Assembly: GCF_001612665.1 (NCBI RefSeq)
Contig: NZ_BDAX01000016.1
Coordinates: 113,457 to 177,456, forward strand
Length of the DNA: 64,000 nucleotides
Reading direction: 5' to 3'
Source of the DNA: Nocardia alba NBRC 108234
Lineage (GTDB): Bacteria > Actinomycetota > Actinomycetes > Mycobacteriales > Mycobacteriaceae
Below the pieces are notes generated by a model, which saw nothing but the letters and a program-made list of their open reading frames with translations, had not been told where the DNA came from and searched no databases. Positions 8,589 to 17,516 of this stretch are shown piece after piece (positions within the stretch are counted from its first letter, which is position 1; the number at the start of each line of letters is the position of its first letter). Position numbers and translations under genes: made by a program.

Positions 8589-10121
8589 ATGCAAGAGATG
8601 ACCACCGACGTGATCGTTGTCGGGGCTGGGCCTGTCGGTGCGATGCTCGCGGGGGAGTTGGGGCGGGCCGGGGTTCGGCCGCTGGTGCTCGAACGCCGGG
8701 CGCGGCCGGGAACCGCGCAGAAGGCCAGTGGCCTCGGTGGGCGGATTCTGGACGTGCTGCGCTATCGGGGACTGCTCGACCGGCTGACGGCGATCAGCGC
8801 CGACGCGAGTCCGAAGCCGATCTTCCCCTTCGGCGGCGTGTACCTGGACTTCACCGGCCTCGACGAACTTCCACTGCACGCCATGGCGATCCCGCAGGCC
8901 GAGGTCGAGGAACTGCTCGCCGAAAACGCCGTCGACCTGGGCGCGCAGTTCCGGCGCGGACACGAGGTAGTCGCGGTGGCCCAGGACGACGACGCGGTGG
9001 TCGCGGACGTCGAGGGGCCCGACGGTCCGTACCGGGTGCGCGCCCGGTACCTGGTCGGCTGCGACGGCGGCCGCAGCCGGATTCGCGAACTAGCCGGAAT
9101 CGGGTTCCCCGGCAGCACCTATCCGGAGGTCAACCGGTTGGCAGTGGTCGCCGTCCACGAGTCGGTGACCGTGCTCGACGACGGCGGCATCGTGGCGCCC
9201 GGTGTCGGCCGGGTCGAGCCGGGCTTCACGCACACCGGCACGGGGGTGTTCGCGCTCGGCCGGGTCAGCTCCGAGGATCGGGTGATGTTCTTCCAGACCA
9301 CCGAGAACGACGACACCGAATACGACAACGACGAACCACTGAGCATGGTCGAACTCGGCGACAGCGTCCGGCGTGTGCTGGGTGGGGAGGTCGCGCTCGG
9401 CGCGCCGACTCGCTTGTCGCGCTACCAGTTCCAGGACCGACAGGCCGAGAACTATCGTGTGGGCAGAGTTTTCCTGGCCGGTGACGCGGCGCACCTGCTG
9501 CCCGCCACCGGTGCCGCGATGAACCTCGGAATGACCGATTCGGTGAACCTGGCCTGGAAGCTGGCCGCCGACATCCACGGGTGGGCACCGGCGGACCTAC
9601 TCGACACCTACCACCTCGAACGTCACTTCGTCGGTGGCCGCGCATTGCTGCAGACCCGCGCACAGGCGGCGCTTCGCCAGGGTCAGGACCCGGCGGCCCA
9701 AGCATTGCGCGCGGTGTTCGGCGAACTACTCGCCGACGAACCTGCACTGCGCCGGATGGGAGCACTCGTCGCGGGCACCGATCTGCGCTACCCGATGCCC
9801 GGAACCTCCTCGCTCACCGGCACTTTCGCGCCCGACCTGATCCTGGACACCGATCAGGGCACGACCACCGTCGCCGAACTCATGCACGCCGCGCGCCCGG
9901 TGTTCCTCGACCTGGCCGACCGCGCCGACCTGCGCGAGATCGTCGAGAAGTGGATACCCGTCGATATCCGTTCGGCCGGGACTGTGGATCGCCCCGCCGA
10001 CGCGATCCTGATCCGTCCCGACGGTCATATCGCCTGGGCGGCGGCGATCGATGAGTCATCCGAGACCGCCACGGCCGAGCTGAGCGCCGCGCTGACCAGA
10101 TGGTTCGGCGTCCAGTCGTAG
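8589..10121 (+). CDS. FAD-dependent aromatic hydroxylase-type monooxygenase
   Basis: A 510-residue flavoprotein of the PheA/TfdB/aromatic-ring hydroxylase class. The N-terminal FAD-binding GxGxxG is GAGPVG (residues 12-17). The DG motif is CDGGRSRIREL, and the second FAD motif is FLAGDAAHLLPATG near 295. A thioredoxin-like C-terminal domain (about 410-510) is degenerate, as in many such enzymes. Relatives hydroxylate phenols, polyketides or rifamycins. GGGAG lies 7 nt before the ATG at 8589; ATG 8598 is an alternative. No biosynthetic cluster surrounds it, so the substrate is open and a detoxifying role is possible. Confidence 0.87.
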   Translation: MQEMTTDVIVVGAGPVGAMLAGELGRAGVRPLVLERRARPGTAQKASGLGGRILDVLRYRGLLDRLTAISADASPKPIFPFGGVYLDFTGLDELPLHAMAIPQAEVEELLAENAVDLGAQFRRGHEVVAVAQDDDAVVADVEGPDGPYRVRARYLVGCDGGRSRIRELAGIGFPGSTYPEVNRLAVVAVHESVTVLDDGGIVAPGVGRVEPGFTHTGTGVFALGRVSSEDRVMFFQTTENDDTEYDNDEPLSMVELGDSVRRVLGGEVALGAPTRLSRYQFQDRQAENYRVGRVFLAGDAAHLLPATGAAMNLGMTDSVNLAWKLAADIHGWAPADLLDTYHLERHFVGGRALLQTRAQAALRQGQDPAAQALRAVFGELLADEPALRRMGALVAGTDLRYPMPGTSSLTGTFAPDLILDTDQGTTTVAELMHAARPVFLDLADRADLREIVEKWIPVDIRSAGTVDRPADAILIRPDGHIAWAAAIDESSETATAELSAALTRWFGVQS

Positions 10122-10267
10122 CGCGACATGGAAGACCGTCGAATTCCCGCGCTGCCCTATCCGACACCGCCGCCTGATCGCCACGTGACGGAATAGACCT
10201 GAATCGCGCACCGGCCCAAAGCCATTCCGACACCGGGCCGGTGCGCGTTGAATTCCGTGCCGATGTG

Positions 10268-10273
10268 TAGATT
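10268..10273 (+). promoter_or_regulatory. -10 element of the EamA gene
   Basis: TAGATT lies 9 nt before the ATG at 10283, and no Shine-Dalgarno is present. This spacing suggests a leaderless or nearly leaderless transcript. Confidence 0.45.
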
Positions 10274-10282
10274 ACTCCTGGG

Positions 10283-11190
10283 ATGAACTCGGTTCCGACT
10301 ACCGGATGGTCGGCGCCGCGCGCGCTCCCGGGCTGGTCGGTGCCGATGGTGTTCATCGTGGCGGCGACCTCGCAATATGGGGCGCCGCGCTCGGCGTATT
10401 CCTCTTCGACACCAAACCGGCGACCGTGGCCTGGTTGCGCGCCGCCGCGGCGGGGATGGTGCTGCTGGCTTGGCGGCGGCCGTGGCGCACCCGCTGGACC
10501 CGGCGTGGCATGGCGACGGCGGCAGGCTTCGGCATTGTCACTGTGTCGATGAACATCGTGTTCTACGAGGCCATCGCGCGGATCCCGCTCGGCACCGCCG
10601 TCGCGATCGAATTCCTGGGTCCGGTCGCCGTCGCGGCGCTCGGATCGCGGCGGGCGCGAGACCTGATCGCCGTGGCGCTGGTGGCGGTCGGTGTGGTGTT
10701 GCTGGCCGGCGTGCAATTCGAGGTCGAGCCGGTCGGAGTGGGGTTCGCTCTGGCCTCGGCGGTCCTGTGGGCGGCGTACATCCTCGTCGGCAAGCGCGTC
10801 GCCGACACCGGTGACGGCCAGGACTCTCTCGCCGTCGGTATGGTGGCCGCGGCGGTGTCGCTGGCGCCGTTCGTGTTGATCCCGCAGCTGGCGATCGATG
10901 CCGCGGTCTTCGCCGACCCGCGGACCTGGCTGCTCGGTCTCGGCGTGGGCATGCTGTCCAGCGCGGTGCCGTACGCGCTGGACCAGGTGGTACTGACCGC
11001 GGTGGGTCGCGCGCGTTTCGCTCTACTCCTCGCGTTACTCCCGGCGACCGCGACCATCGTCGGCGCGATCGCCCTCGCCCAACGACCCACCCTGCTCGAA
11101 CTCGCGGGCATCGCACTGGTCATGCTGGCACTGACGATCAGCGCGCTACCCACCCGCCGGCCCGCGCCGGAACCGCCCGCCCCACTGTGA
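10283..11190 (+). pseudogene. EamA/RhtA-type transporter with a -1 frameshift near 10379-10382
   Basis: The coding sequence of a drug/metabolite transporter of the EamA family is split between two frames. The frame from ATG 10283 gives a family-like N-terminus ending in MVFIVAATSQY and then turns to nonsense at GAPRSAYSS. The frame that stays open to 11190 gives GAALGVFLFDTKPATVAWLRA and the remaining helices, but its upstream part is nonsense. Adding one G to the GGGG run at 10379-10382 restores ...ATSQYGGAALGVFLF and a protein of about 302 residues. Either the gene is inactivated, or the base is a sequencing or assembly error. The rest is intact, with two EamA repeats and an AVEFLGPVAVAALGS-like segment, which favours a recent event or an error. 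Confidence 0.8.
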
Positions 11191-11200
11191 CCTTCGAGCG

Positions 11201-11491
11201 TCAGCTGCGCTGGGCCAGGTAGTTGTAGATTTCGTGGATTTCGATGGTGGGCTGGTTGGGCATGCCCACTTCCATCCCGATGGGGCCGAGGGTCGATTCG
11301 GCGAAGGTCTGGAATTGTTCGCGGGTTTCCCAGACGTCGGTGACGTGAAATCCGGTGTCGGTCTTTCTGACCAGGTGGAACAGCATGCCCGGGCCGCCGG
11401 AGCCGCTGTGCACGAAGCCCATCTTCTCGAGTGCCTGGTCGTACTGTTCGAGGGTCGAGCCGGTGAATTCGAGTTCGACGGCAACCGCCAT
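11201..11491 (-). CDS. Small dimeric alpha/beta-barrel (ABM-like) protein
   Basis: A 96-residue protein that looks like a single ferredoxin-like alpha/beta-barrel domain, as in antibiotic-biosynthesis-monooxygenase-like (ABM) proteins: AVELEFTGSTLEQYDQAL, then MLFHLVRKTDTGFHVTDVWETREQFQTF. I chose the ATG at 11491 because AGGAG lies 9 nt upstream; the in-frame ATG at 11500 abuts the ribosome binding site. It is convergent with the EamA gene, 10 bp away. Many members of the fold are enzymes or stress proteins; the function here is unknown. Confidence 0.6.
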   Translation of the reverse strand: MAVAVELEFTGSTLEQYDQALEKMGFVHSGSGGPGMLFHLVRKTDTGFHVTDVWETREQFQTFAESTLGPIGMEVGMPNQPTIEIHEIYNYLAQRS

Positions 11492-11694
11492 AACGGTCAT
11501 CTCCTAGCGCGGTCGAGCGGGTTGGAGTGTCTTCGGGCCCGGCCCGACGAGCGGGGGGTCGCAGTCGAACATCGTGACCCGGCGCTCCGATCGGATCACG
11601 ATCGCTCCGCGCGGCGACGCGATTCCACCGCTGCGATGTGGTGCCCGTCACATTCTAGTCGGGGGGTCATCGGCCGACAAGCGACCTCGTCGGC

Positions 11695-12270
11695 CTACCC
11701 CGGACCGGCCACGGTCGCCCAGACCATGCCGATACCGGAGTCGGCGGGCGCGGTGCGGGGGCGCGGGGCAGTGCTGACCAGCTGATAGCCGAGCCGCCGA
11801 GGAACTGCCGCACTACGGATATTGGCTGCGTCGCAATGGATTTCGACGCGGCCGATGTGGGGCAGGGCGAGTGCGGCGGCGGTCAAGGCATAAGCGGCGC
11901 GCGTAATGACTCCTCGCCCGGTGTGGGCGACATGGCACCAGTAACCGATCTCCAGGGCAGCCGGATCGATCCTGTCGTGGAGTCCGATGCCGCCCGCTAC
12001 CTCGCCTCTCGCGGTGAAGATCCCGTAGAGATAGCCGCCGTCGGGCGTCGGCCAGTGGGCGGCCGAGGTCCGCAGGGTTCGGCGTTGCCCGGCGAGCGTC
12101 GGCGGCTCCTCGGCCCACGACATCCACGCGTGCAGGTGTGCGTGTGACGCGCTCAGCGCCGCGAACTGGCGGGTCAGGTCGGTGGGGCGCCATCGACGCA
12201 GCAGGAGATCGCCCAGGTCTATCCGCTGCGGGGGAGTCGATCCGGGAGGGGCGTTCGTGCCGGTGGTCAT
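11695..12270 (-). CDS. GNAT-family N-acetyltransferase (RimJ/RimL-like)
   Basis: A 191-residue acetyl-CoA-dependent acyltransferase. The N-terminal LLLRRWRPTDLTRQFAALSAS, the central GGIGLHDRIDPAALEIGYWCHVAHTGRGVITRA (GNAT motif A, with the acetyl-CoA pyrophosphate loop at HTGRGV) and the following IGRVEIHCDAANIRSAAVPRRLGY match the ribosomal-protein-acetyltransferase-like GNAT group. The TetR gene lies upstream on the same strand, 63 bp apart, and may be cotranscribed. The acceptor is unknown. The 203 bp downstream to 11492 hold no gene that I can see. Confidence 0.85.
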   Translation of the reverse strand: MTTGTNAPPGSTPPQRIDLGDLLLRRWRPTDLTRQFAALSASHAHLHAWMSWAEEPPTLAGQRRTLRTSAAHWPTPDGGYLYGIFTARGEVAGGIGLHDRIDPAALEIGYWCHVAHTGRGVITRAAYALTAAALALPHIGRVEIHCDAANIRSAAVPRRLGYQLVSTAPRPRTAPADSGIGMVWATVAGPG

Positions 12271-12333
12271 GACCGATGATGGCGGATACCGCGGCTTGCG
12301 AGCAAAGCATTTCCGGTGCCGGGCGACGTGCGG

Positions 12334-12891
12334 CTACTGGATTCTGGCGAGGATATCGATCGCGATAGCTGTTGCGGCGGTGTGCATCTGGTCGTCGGTC
12401 AGTTCGAGATCGTCCATCATCGACACGCTCCAACTGATCGCGAGCAGGGCTTGCCGTGCGTGATAGACCTTCGTGGCGGCGGCGTCGGGCTCGGTCATGA
12501 GGTCGGCGAGGACCCGGAATTGGTAGCGCAGACCCGCGCCGAAACCGAGATCGCGGAACGCGGGCTGGTTCTCGTGCCAGAACCGCACCATGTCACGGCC
12601 GAGGCTGTGGAGCAACGCGCTGTAGCGGCGCAGGATCTGCTCGGCGCGTTCGCGCCCCGGCGGAGCCTGTTCGGCCCAGGTGACGATGTCGTCGATGCCG
12701 CGGCGCAGGTCGTCGGACAGGCTGACGACGATGTCCTCTTTGGTCCGGAAGTGGTAGTACAGCGCGGCTTTGGTGACGCCGAGCCGCTCGGCGATCTCGC
12801 GCAGCGAGGTCTTCTCGTACCCACGCTCGGAGAACAGTTCCATCGCCACCGTGCGAATGCGTTCCCTGGTATCGCTACGACGTCCGTCCAC
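12334..12891 (-). CDS. TetR-family transcriptional regulator
   Basis: A 185-residue TetR protein. The helix-turn-helix is residues about 8-55: RERIRTVAMELFSERGYEKTSLREIAERLGVTKAALYYHFRTKEDI. The start is GTG with AAGGAAA a few nucleotides upstream. It is divergent from a SAM-dependent methyltransferase gene, and a 22-bp palindrome lies in the gap. It therefore probably represses itself, the methyltransferase and perhaps the GNAT downstream. The C-terminal domain is the common all-helical ligand domain; the ligand is unknown. Confidence 0.9.
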   Translation of the reverse strand: MDGRRSDTRERIRTVAMELFSERGYEKTSLREIAERLGVTKAALYYHFRTKEDIVVSLSDDLRRGIDDIVTWAEQAPPGRERAEQILRRYSALLHSLGRDMVRFWHENQPAFRDLGFGAGLRYQFRVLADLMTEPDAAATKVYHARQALLAISWSVSMMDDLELTDDQMHTAATAIAIDILARIQ

Positions 12892-12953
12892 GGGGCTTTC
12901 CTTTGCTTGACGACCGGCTAGGGGGAGCCTACCGTCGAAACGTGACCGAAATT

Positions 12954-12975
12954 ACTAGCCGGTCGACAAGTTAGT
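12954..12975. promoter_or_regulatory. 22-bp palindrome, likely TetR operator
   Basis: The element starts ACTA, has GTCGAC exactly at its centre (12962-12967) and ends TAGT; 16 of 22 positions are symmetric about 12964.5. It lies 62 bp from the TetR start and 15 bp before the methyltransferase ATG, overlapping the place expected for the methyltransferase promoter. Confidence 0.65.
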
Positions 12976-12990
12976 TTGACGGAGGGGTTG

Positions 12991-13839
12991 ATGACACACC
13001 AGAACACGCCCACCGAGGGGGTGGCGCTGACGGCGATCGGCGTCGCGCTGATCCGCGAGCGGGAATCGCGCAGGCCGGATCGGCTCTACGACGACCCGCT
13101 CGCCACGGCGTTCGTCGACGCGGCGCGGCGTGACTTCACCCGCACCGAGGCGGGCGCCGCGAAATGGGCGCGAGTGGAGGCCTTGGCCGAACAGTTCTTC
13201 GCGGGCAGATCCGTCGGTGTCCGCCTGGTCGACGACCGGGTGACCGAGGCCGTTGCCGCCGGATGCCGCCAGATCGTCTTGCTCGGCGCCGGTCTGGACA
13301 CCCGTGCGTTCCGCATGGGTCTGCCCGCCGACGTCACCGTCTACGAACTGGACCTGCCGGAGTTGTTCGCGTTCAAGGAGCCGGTACTGCGCGCGGTCCG
13401 AGCCGCACCGACCGCGCGACGACACGTCCTGCCGATCGATCTGCGCACCGCCTGGGCGGTTCCGCTGCGCGAGCGAGGATTTCGATCGGACCTACCGACC
13501 CACTGGGTCGACGAGGGCGCTCTCCCGTATCTCCCACCCGAGGATCATCTCCGCACGGTGGCGACGCTGACGACGTTGTCCGTGCCCGGCAGCCGATTCG
13601 GCCTCAGCCGGTTCGCGGTCGATTCCGACGCGCCGCCCTACGCCGAACTTCGTCGACTCGTCTCCGGTGACGACGCACCGATGCCACCGCTGGAGGCCGG
13701 GCGTCCGGGACAACAGTGGCTCGTCGAGCACGGTTGGCACGTCCGGTTCCGCACCTGGGACGACGAGATCGTGCCGCTGGGCAGGGACGTGGCGGTGCAC
13801 GATCCGAAGGTCGGCGTCGTGCTCGCCGAGCGGGTATGA
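12991..13839 (+). CDS. Class I SAM-dependent methyltransferase (LCM/PF04072-like)
   Basis: A 282-residue member of the leucine carboxyl methyltransferase-like family that is expanded in mycobacteria and nocardiae. Visible motifs are TAIGVALIRERESRRPDRLYDDP at the N-terminus, VLLGAGLDTRAFRM (SAM motif I), VYELDLPELFAFK (motif II acidic end) and THWVDEGALPYLPPE. GGAGGGG lies just upstream of the ATG at 12991. The substrate is not known for most of these proteins. The TetR divergent to it and the palindrome between them suggest induction by a small molecule. Confidence 0.87.
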   Translation: MTHQNTPTEGVALTAIGVALIRERESRRPDRLYDDPLATAFVDAARRDFTRTEAGAAKWARVEALAEQFFAGRSVGVRLVDDRVTEAVAAGCRQIVLLGAGLDTRAFRMGLPADVTVYELDLPELFAFKEPVLRAVRAAPTARRHVLPIDLRTAWAVPLRERGFRSDLPTHWVDEGALPYLPPEDHLRTVATLTTLSVPGSRFGLSRFAVDSDAPPYAELRRLVSGDDAPMPPLEAGRPGQQWLVEHGWHVRFRTWDDEIVPLGRDVAVHDPKVGVVLAERV

Positions 13840-14064
13840 CCGAAGGTTCACCGTGTCGCGCAGCGGCGGCTATCGGAGTCGCCGCGACGACGTGAACGCG
13901 ATCACGGACCGCTCGCTGCCGCACGGTCGTGTGCGGTGAAACATGGGCGCTCGCTGCACTTTCGGCGCGTCTGTGAGCACCGACACGACGACGGTCGGTC
14001 AGCGGCGGTTCGTGGTCGCGCTCACAGGCGGGCCTACCTGGTCAAAGGCGTCTCGCGGCGCTGA

Positions 14065-14129
14065 TAGGCTGACGGGCGAGTGAGACATCCTTTAACGGAC
14101 CGTCCGGTGAGGCGGGGAAGGAGGTCGGC
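14065..14129 (+). promoter_or_regulatory. pyr operon promoter and PyrR-binding leader
   Basis: TAGGCT (14065-14070) is a probable -10, with GTCAAA 18 bp upstream as a weak -35. The leader contains TTTAACGGAC followed by CGTCCGGTGAGGCGGGG (14091-14117), which matches the core of PyrR RNA-binding loops (pairing stem, GTCC-N-G-N-GAGG loop). AAGGAGG follows directly (14118-14124), 5 nt before ATG. The binding loop abuts the ribosome binding site, which fits PyrR-dependent translational repression as described for Mycobacterium smegmatis. The 220 bp between the methyltransferase and this promoter hold no gene that I can see. Confidence 0.75.
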
Positions 14130-14756
14130 ATGGCTGTGCCCGAACGGGCGGCCAGAACCGGCGAAACATCGCAGCGGCACACCCCGGAGTGGGTGGCGGC
14201 CGGACGTGAGCTGTTGTCGCCCTCGGATGTGACCAGGACCGTAGCGCGGATCGCGCACCAGATCATCGAGAAGACCGCCCTGGATTCCGGCGACGCCGAC
14301 GCACCGCGGGTGGTTCTGATGGGAATTCCGACGCGCGGCACCACCCTGGCCAATCGGCTGGCGGACAAGATCGAGGAATTCTCCGGTGTGCGTCCCGCCC
14401 TCGGCTCCCTCGACATCACCCTGTATCGCGACGACCTGCGCAGTCGCCCGCATCGCCCGCTCGAGCGCACCTCGGTGCCCGACGGCGGCATCGAGAATTC
14501 CCTGGTCGTGCTCGTCGACGACGTGCTGTTCTCGGGCCGGACGGTCCGCGCCGCCCTCGACGGGCTGCGCGACCTCGGCCGCCCCCGCGCCGTGCAGTTG
14601 GCGGTCCTCATCGACCGCGGCCACCGCGAACTGCCGATCCGCGCCGACTACGTGGGTAAGAACGTGCCGACGTCGCGCGCCGAGGACATCTCGGTGCTGA
14701 TGATCGAGCACGACGGCCGTGACGGCGTCTATCTGCATCAGGAAGGTCAAGAGTGA
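14130..14756 (+). CDS. pyrR: Bifunctional pyr operon regulator / uracil phosphoribosyltransferase PyrR
   Basis: A 208-residue PyrR. It binds UMP and represses the pyr operon through its mRNA leader, and usually has weak uracil phosphoribosyltransferase activity. The PRPP-binding signature VVLVDDVLFSGRTVRAAL is at about residues 125-142. MGIPTRGTTLA is the first loop, and DITLYRDDLR is the flexible loop. The N-terminal 25 residues are a basic extension. The stop overlaps the pyrB start by 4 bp (GTGA). It is the first gene of the operon, with its own RNA target just upstream. Confidence 0.96.
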   Translation: MAVPERAARTGETSQRHTPEWVAAGRELLSPSDVTRTVARIAHQIIEKTALDSGDADAPRVVLMGIPTRGTTLANRLADKIEEFSGVRPALGSLDITLYRDDLRSRPHRPLERTSVPDGGIENSLVVLVDDVLFSGRTVRAALDGLRDLGRPRAVQLAVLIDRGHRELPIRADYVGKNVPTSRAEDISVLMIEHDGRDGVYLHQEGQE

Positions 14757-15706
14757 AGCACTTGCTGACGGTCGCCGACCTGGATCGCGGCACCGCCACC
14801 GAACTCCTCGACGAAGCCGAACGCTTCGAACAGGCCCTGCTGGGCCGCGAGGTGAAGAAGCTGCCGACCCTGCGCGGTCGCACCGTGATGACGGTGTTCT
14901 ACGAGAACTCCACCCGTACCCGGGTGTCGTTCGAGGTGGCGGGCAAGTGGATGAGCGCCGACGTGATCAATGTGAGCGCGTCGAGTTCCTCTGTCTCCAA
15001 GGGAGAATCGCTGCGCGACACCGCGCTCACCCTGCACGCGGCGGGCGCCGACGCGCTGATCGTGCGCCACCCGGCCTCGGGCGCCGCGCACCAGATCGCG
15101 CGCTGGATGGAGCAGTGGGCGCGCGAGGAGAACCGTGCCGCCCCCTCGATCATCAACGCCGGTGACGGCACGCACCAGCACCCCACCCAGGCACTGCTCG
15201 ACGCACTCACCCTGCGTCAGCGCCTCGGCGACATCGAGGGCAAGCGGATCGTGCTGGTCGGCGACATCCTGCACAGCCGGGTGGCCCGCTCCAACGTCTC
15301 CCTGCTCGCGACGCTCGGCGCCGAAGTGGTGTTGGTCGCGCCGCGCACCCTGCTGCCGGTCGGCGTGGAGGCCTGGCCCTGCCGGGTCTCGAGCTCGCTC
15401 GACGCCGAACTGCCCGGCGCCGACGCGGTGATGATGCTGCGCGTGCAGGCGGAGCGGATGAACGGCGGGTTCTTCCCGTCGGCCCGCGAGTACTCGATCA
15501 ACTACGGACTGTCCGAGCGCAGGCTCGCGATGCTCGGCGACGACGCGGTGGTCCTGCACCCCGGCCCGATGCTGCGCGGTATGGAAATCGCCTCCGCGGT
15601 CGCGGATTCACCGAAATCGGCTGTGCTGCAGCAGGTCTCGAACGGAGTGCACATGCGGATGGCCGTGTTGTTCCGGCTGCTCGTCGGTCAGGAGGAAACG
15701 GTATGA
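14753..15706 (+). CDS. pyrB: Aspartate carbamoyltransferase catalytic subunit
   Basis: A 317-residue catalytic chain that condenses carbamoyl phosphate with aspartate, the committed step of pyrimidine synthesis. The carbamoyl phosphate motif STRTR is at residues 53-57, and GTHQHPTQALLD is near 140-151. The aspartate loop (MMLRVQAERMNGG) and HPGPMLRGMEI are present. The start is GTG, overlapping pyrR. No pyrI regulatory subunit is present, as in other actinobacteria, so control falls to PyrR. The stop overlaps the pyrC start as ATGA. Confidence 0.97.
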   Translation: MKHLLTVADLDRGTATELLDEAERFEQALLGREVKKLPTLRGRTVMTVFYENSTRTRVSFEVAGKWMSADVINVSASSSSVSKGESLRDTALTLHAAGADALIVRHPASGAAHQIARWMEQWAREENRAAPSIINAGDGTHQHPTQALLDALTLRQRLGDIEGKRIVLVGDILHSRVARSNVSLLATLGAEVVLVAPRTLLPVGVEAWPCRVSSSLDAELPGADAVMMLRVQAERMNGGFFPSAREYSINYGLSERRLAMLGDDAVVLHPGPMLRGMEIASAVADSPKSAVLQQVSNGVHMRMAVLFRLLVGQEETV

Positions 15707-17001
15707 GTGAGCTGCTGATCAAGAACGTCAAGCCCTACGGCGAAGGCGATCCCGTCGATGTCCTGGTGCGCGACACCCGCATCGCCGATATCGGCACCGG
15801 CCTGACCGCGTCCGACGATGCCGAGGTGATCGAGGGCAACGGCCAGATCCTGCTGCCCGGCTTCGTCGATCTGCACACGCACCTGCGTGAACCCGGCCGC
15901 GAGGACACCGAGACCATCGAAACGGGTTCGGCCGCGGCCGCGCTGGGCGGTTACACCGCGGTGTTCGCGATGGCCAACACCAGCCCGGTCGCCGACTCGG
16001 TCGTCATCACCGACCATGTGTGGCGGCGCGGCCAGGAAGTCGGCCTCGTCGATGTGTTTCCGGTCGGCGCCGTGACGGTCGGCCTGCAGGGTAAACAGCT
16101 CGCGGAGATGGGCACCATGGCCGCGGGCGTCGGCCGGGTCCGAATGTTCTCCGACGACGGCGTCTGCGTCGACGACCCGCTGATCATGCGCCGCGCACTC
16201 GAATACGCGAACTCGCTCGGCGTGCTCATCGCCCAGCATGCCGAGGAACCGCGCCTGACCAGGAACGCCATCGCGCACGAAGGACCCAACGCCGCACGCC
16301 TCGGACTGCACGGCTGGCCGCGCGCCGCCGAGGAGTCGATCGTCGCGCGGGACGCCCTGCTGGCCCGCGACGCGAACGCCCGTGTGCACATCTGCCACGC
16401 CTCCACCGCGGGCACCGTCGAACTGGTGAAATGGGCCAAGTCCCAGGGCATCTCGATCACCGCCGAGGTCACGCCACACCACCTGCTGCTCGACGACTCG
16501 CGCCTGGAAACCTACGACGCGGTCAACAAGGTGAACCCGCCACTGCGCGAATCCACCGATGTGGCGGCCTTGCGCCAGGCACTGGCCGACGGCGTCATCG
16601 ACTGCGTCGCCACCGACCACGCCCCGCACGCCGAACAGGACAAGTGCTGCGAATTCGCGGCCGCGCGTCCCGGCATGCTCGGCTTGGAGACGGCGCTGTC
16701 GATCATCGTGCAGACGATGGTGCGGCCCGGCCTGCTCGACTGGCGCGGTGTCGCGAAGGTGATGAGCGAGAAGCCCGCCGCGATCGTCGGCCTCGACGAC
16801 CACGGCCGTCCGATCGCCGTCGGCGAGCCCGCCAACCTCACGCTGATCGACCCCGATGCCGAGTGGACGGTGCGCGGCGCCGAACTGGCGAGCATCTCGA
16901 ACAACACACCGTTCGAGGACATGACGTTCCCGGCCGAGGTCACAGCCACGGTGCTGCGCGGCCGGGTAACTGCCCGCGAGGGCAAGGCGGTCGGGATCTA
17001 G
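15703..17001 (+). CDS. pyrC: Dihydroorotase
   Basis: A 432-residue zinc amidohydrolase of the class I (PyrC/AllB-like) dihydroorotases, which cyclises carbamoyl aspartate. The metal-binding motif VDLHTHLREPG is near residue 55. Two later metal histidines lie in HICHASTAG and TAEVTPHHLLL, and ATDHAPHAEQDK near 305 carries the catalytic aspartate. A beta-sandwich end segment closes the chain (TLIDPDAEWTVRGAEL). It overlaps pyrB by 4 bp, and a small membrane-protein gene follows after 12 bp. Confidence 0.97.
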   Translation: MSELLIKNVKPYGEGDPVDVLVRDTRIADIGTGLTASDDAEVIEGNGQILLPGFVDLHTHLREPGREDTETIETGSAAAALGGYTAVFAMANTSPVADSVVITDHVWRRGQEVGLVDVFPVGAVTVGLQGKQLAEMGTMAAGVGRVRMFSDDGVCVDDPLIMRRALEYANSLGVLIAQHAEEPRLTRNAIAHEGPNAARLGLHGWPRAAEESIVARDALLARDANARVHICHASTAGTVELVKWAKSQGISITAEVTPHHLLLDDSRLETYDAVNKVNPPLRESTDVAALRQALADGVIDCVATDHAPHAEQDKCCEFAAARPGMLGLETALSIIVQTMVRPGLLDWRGVAKVMSEKPAAIVGLDDHGRPIAVGEPANLTLIDPDAEWTVRGAELASISNNTPFEDMTFPAEVTATVLRGRVTAREGKAVGI

Positions 17002-17013
17002 GGAGGCCAGGAA

Positions 17014-17516
17014 GTGGAAAGAACGCTGTGGATTGTCGGGCTGCTGGCATTTTTCTTTCTGTGCCTGTGGTTGATGTACCGGGCCTGGCAGAAGAAGGCC
17101 ACGCGGCAGCAGGCACGCATCGGCGAACTGCCGACGGTGCCGGCCGAACTGGGCGCGCAACTACTGGAACCGACCACCGGGATGTACCTGGGCAGCACCA
17201 TCGCGCCCAGCTGGCAGGACCGGATCGCGGTCGGTGACCTGGGATTCCGGGCGACCGCCGAACTGACGCGGTTCGAACGCGGAATTCTGCTCGAACGCGA
17301 CGGCGCCACGGTGATCTGGATTCCGCAGGAATCGGTGACCGCCGTGCGGACCGAGCGCGGACACGCGGGCAAAGTGATGACCGAAGGCGGTGTGCTGGTA
17401 ATTCGCTGGACACTGCCGACCGGAACCGAGGTAGATACCGGTTTCCGGGGTGACGACAAGACGGTGTACCCGGCATGGATTGCGGATGCGACCAGGGTGA
17501 CGACGGGAGACGATGA

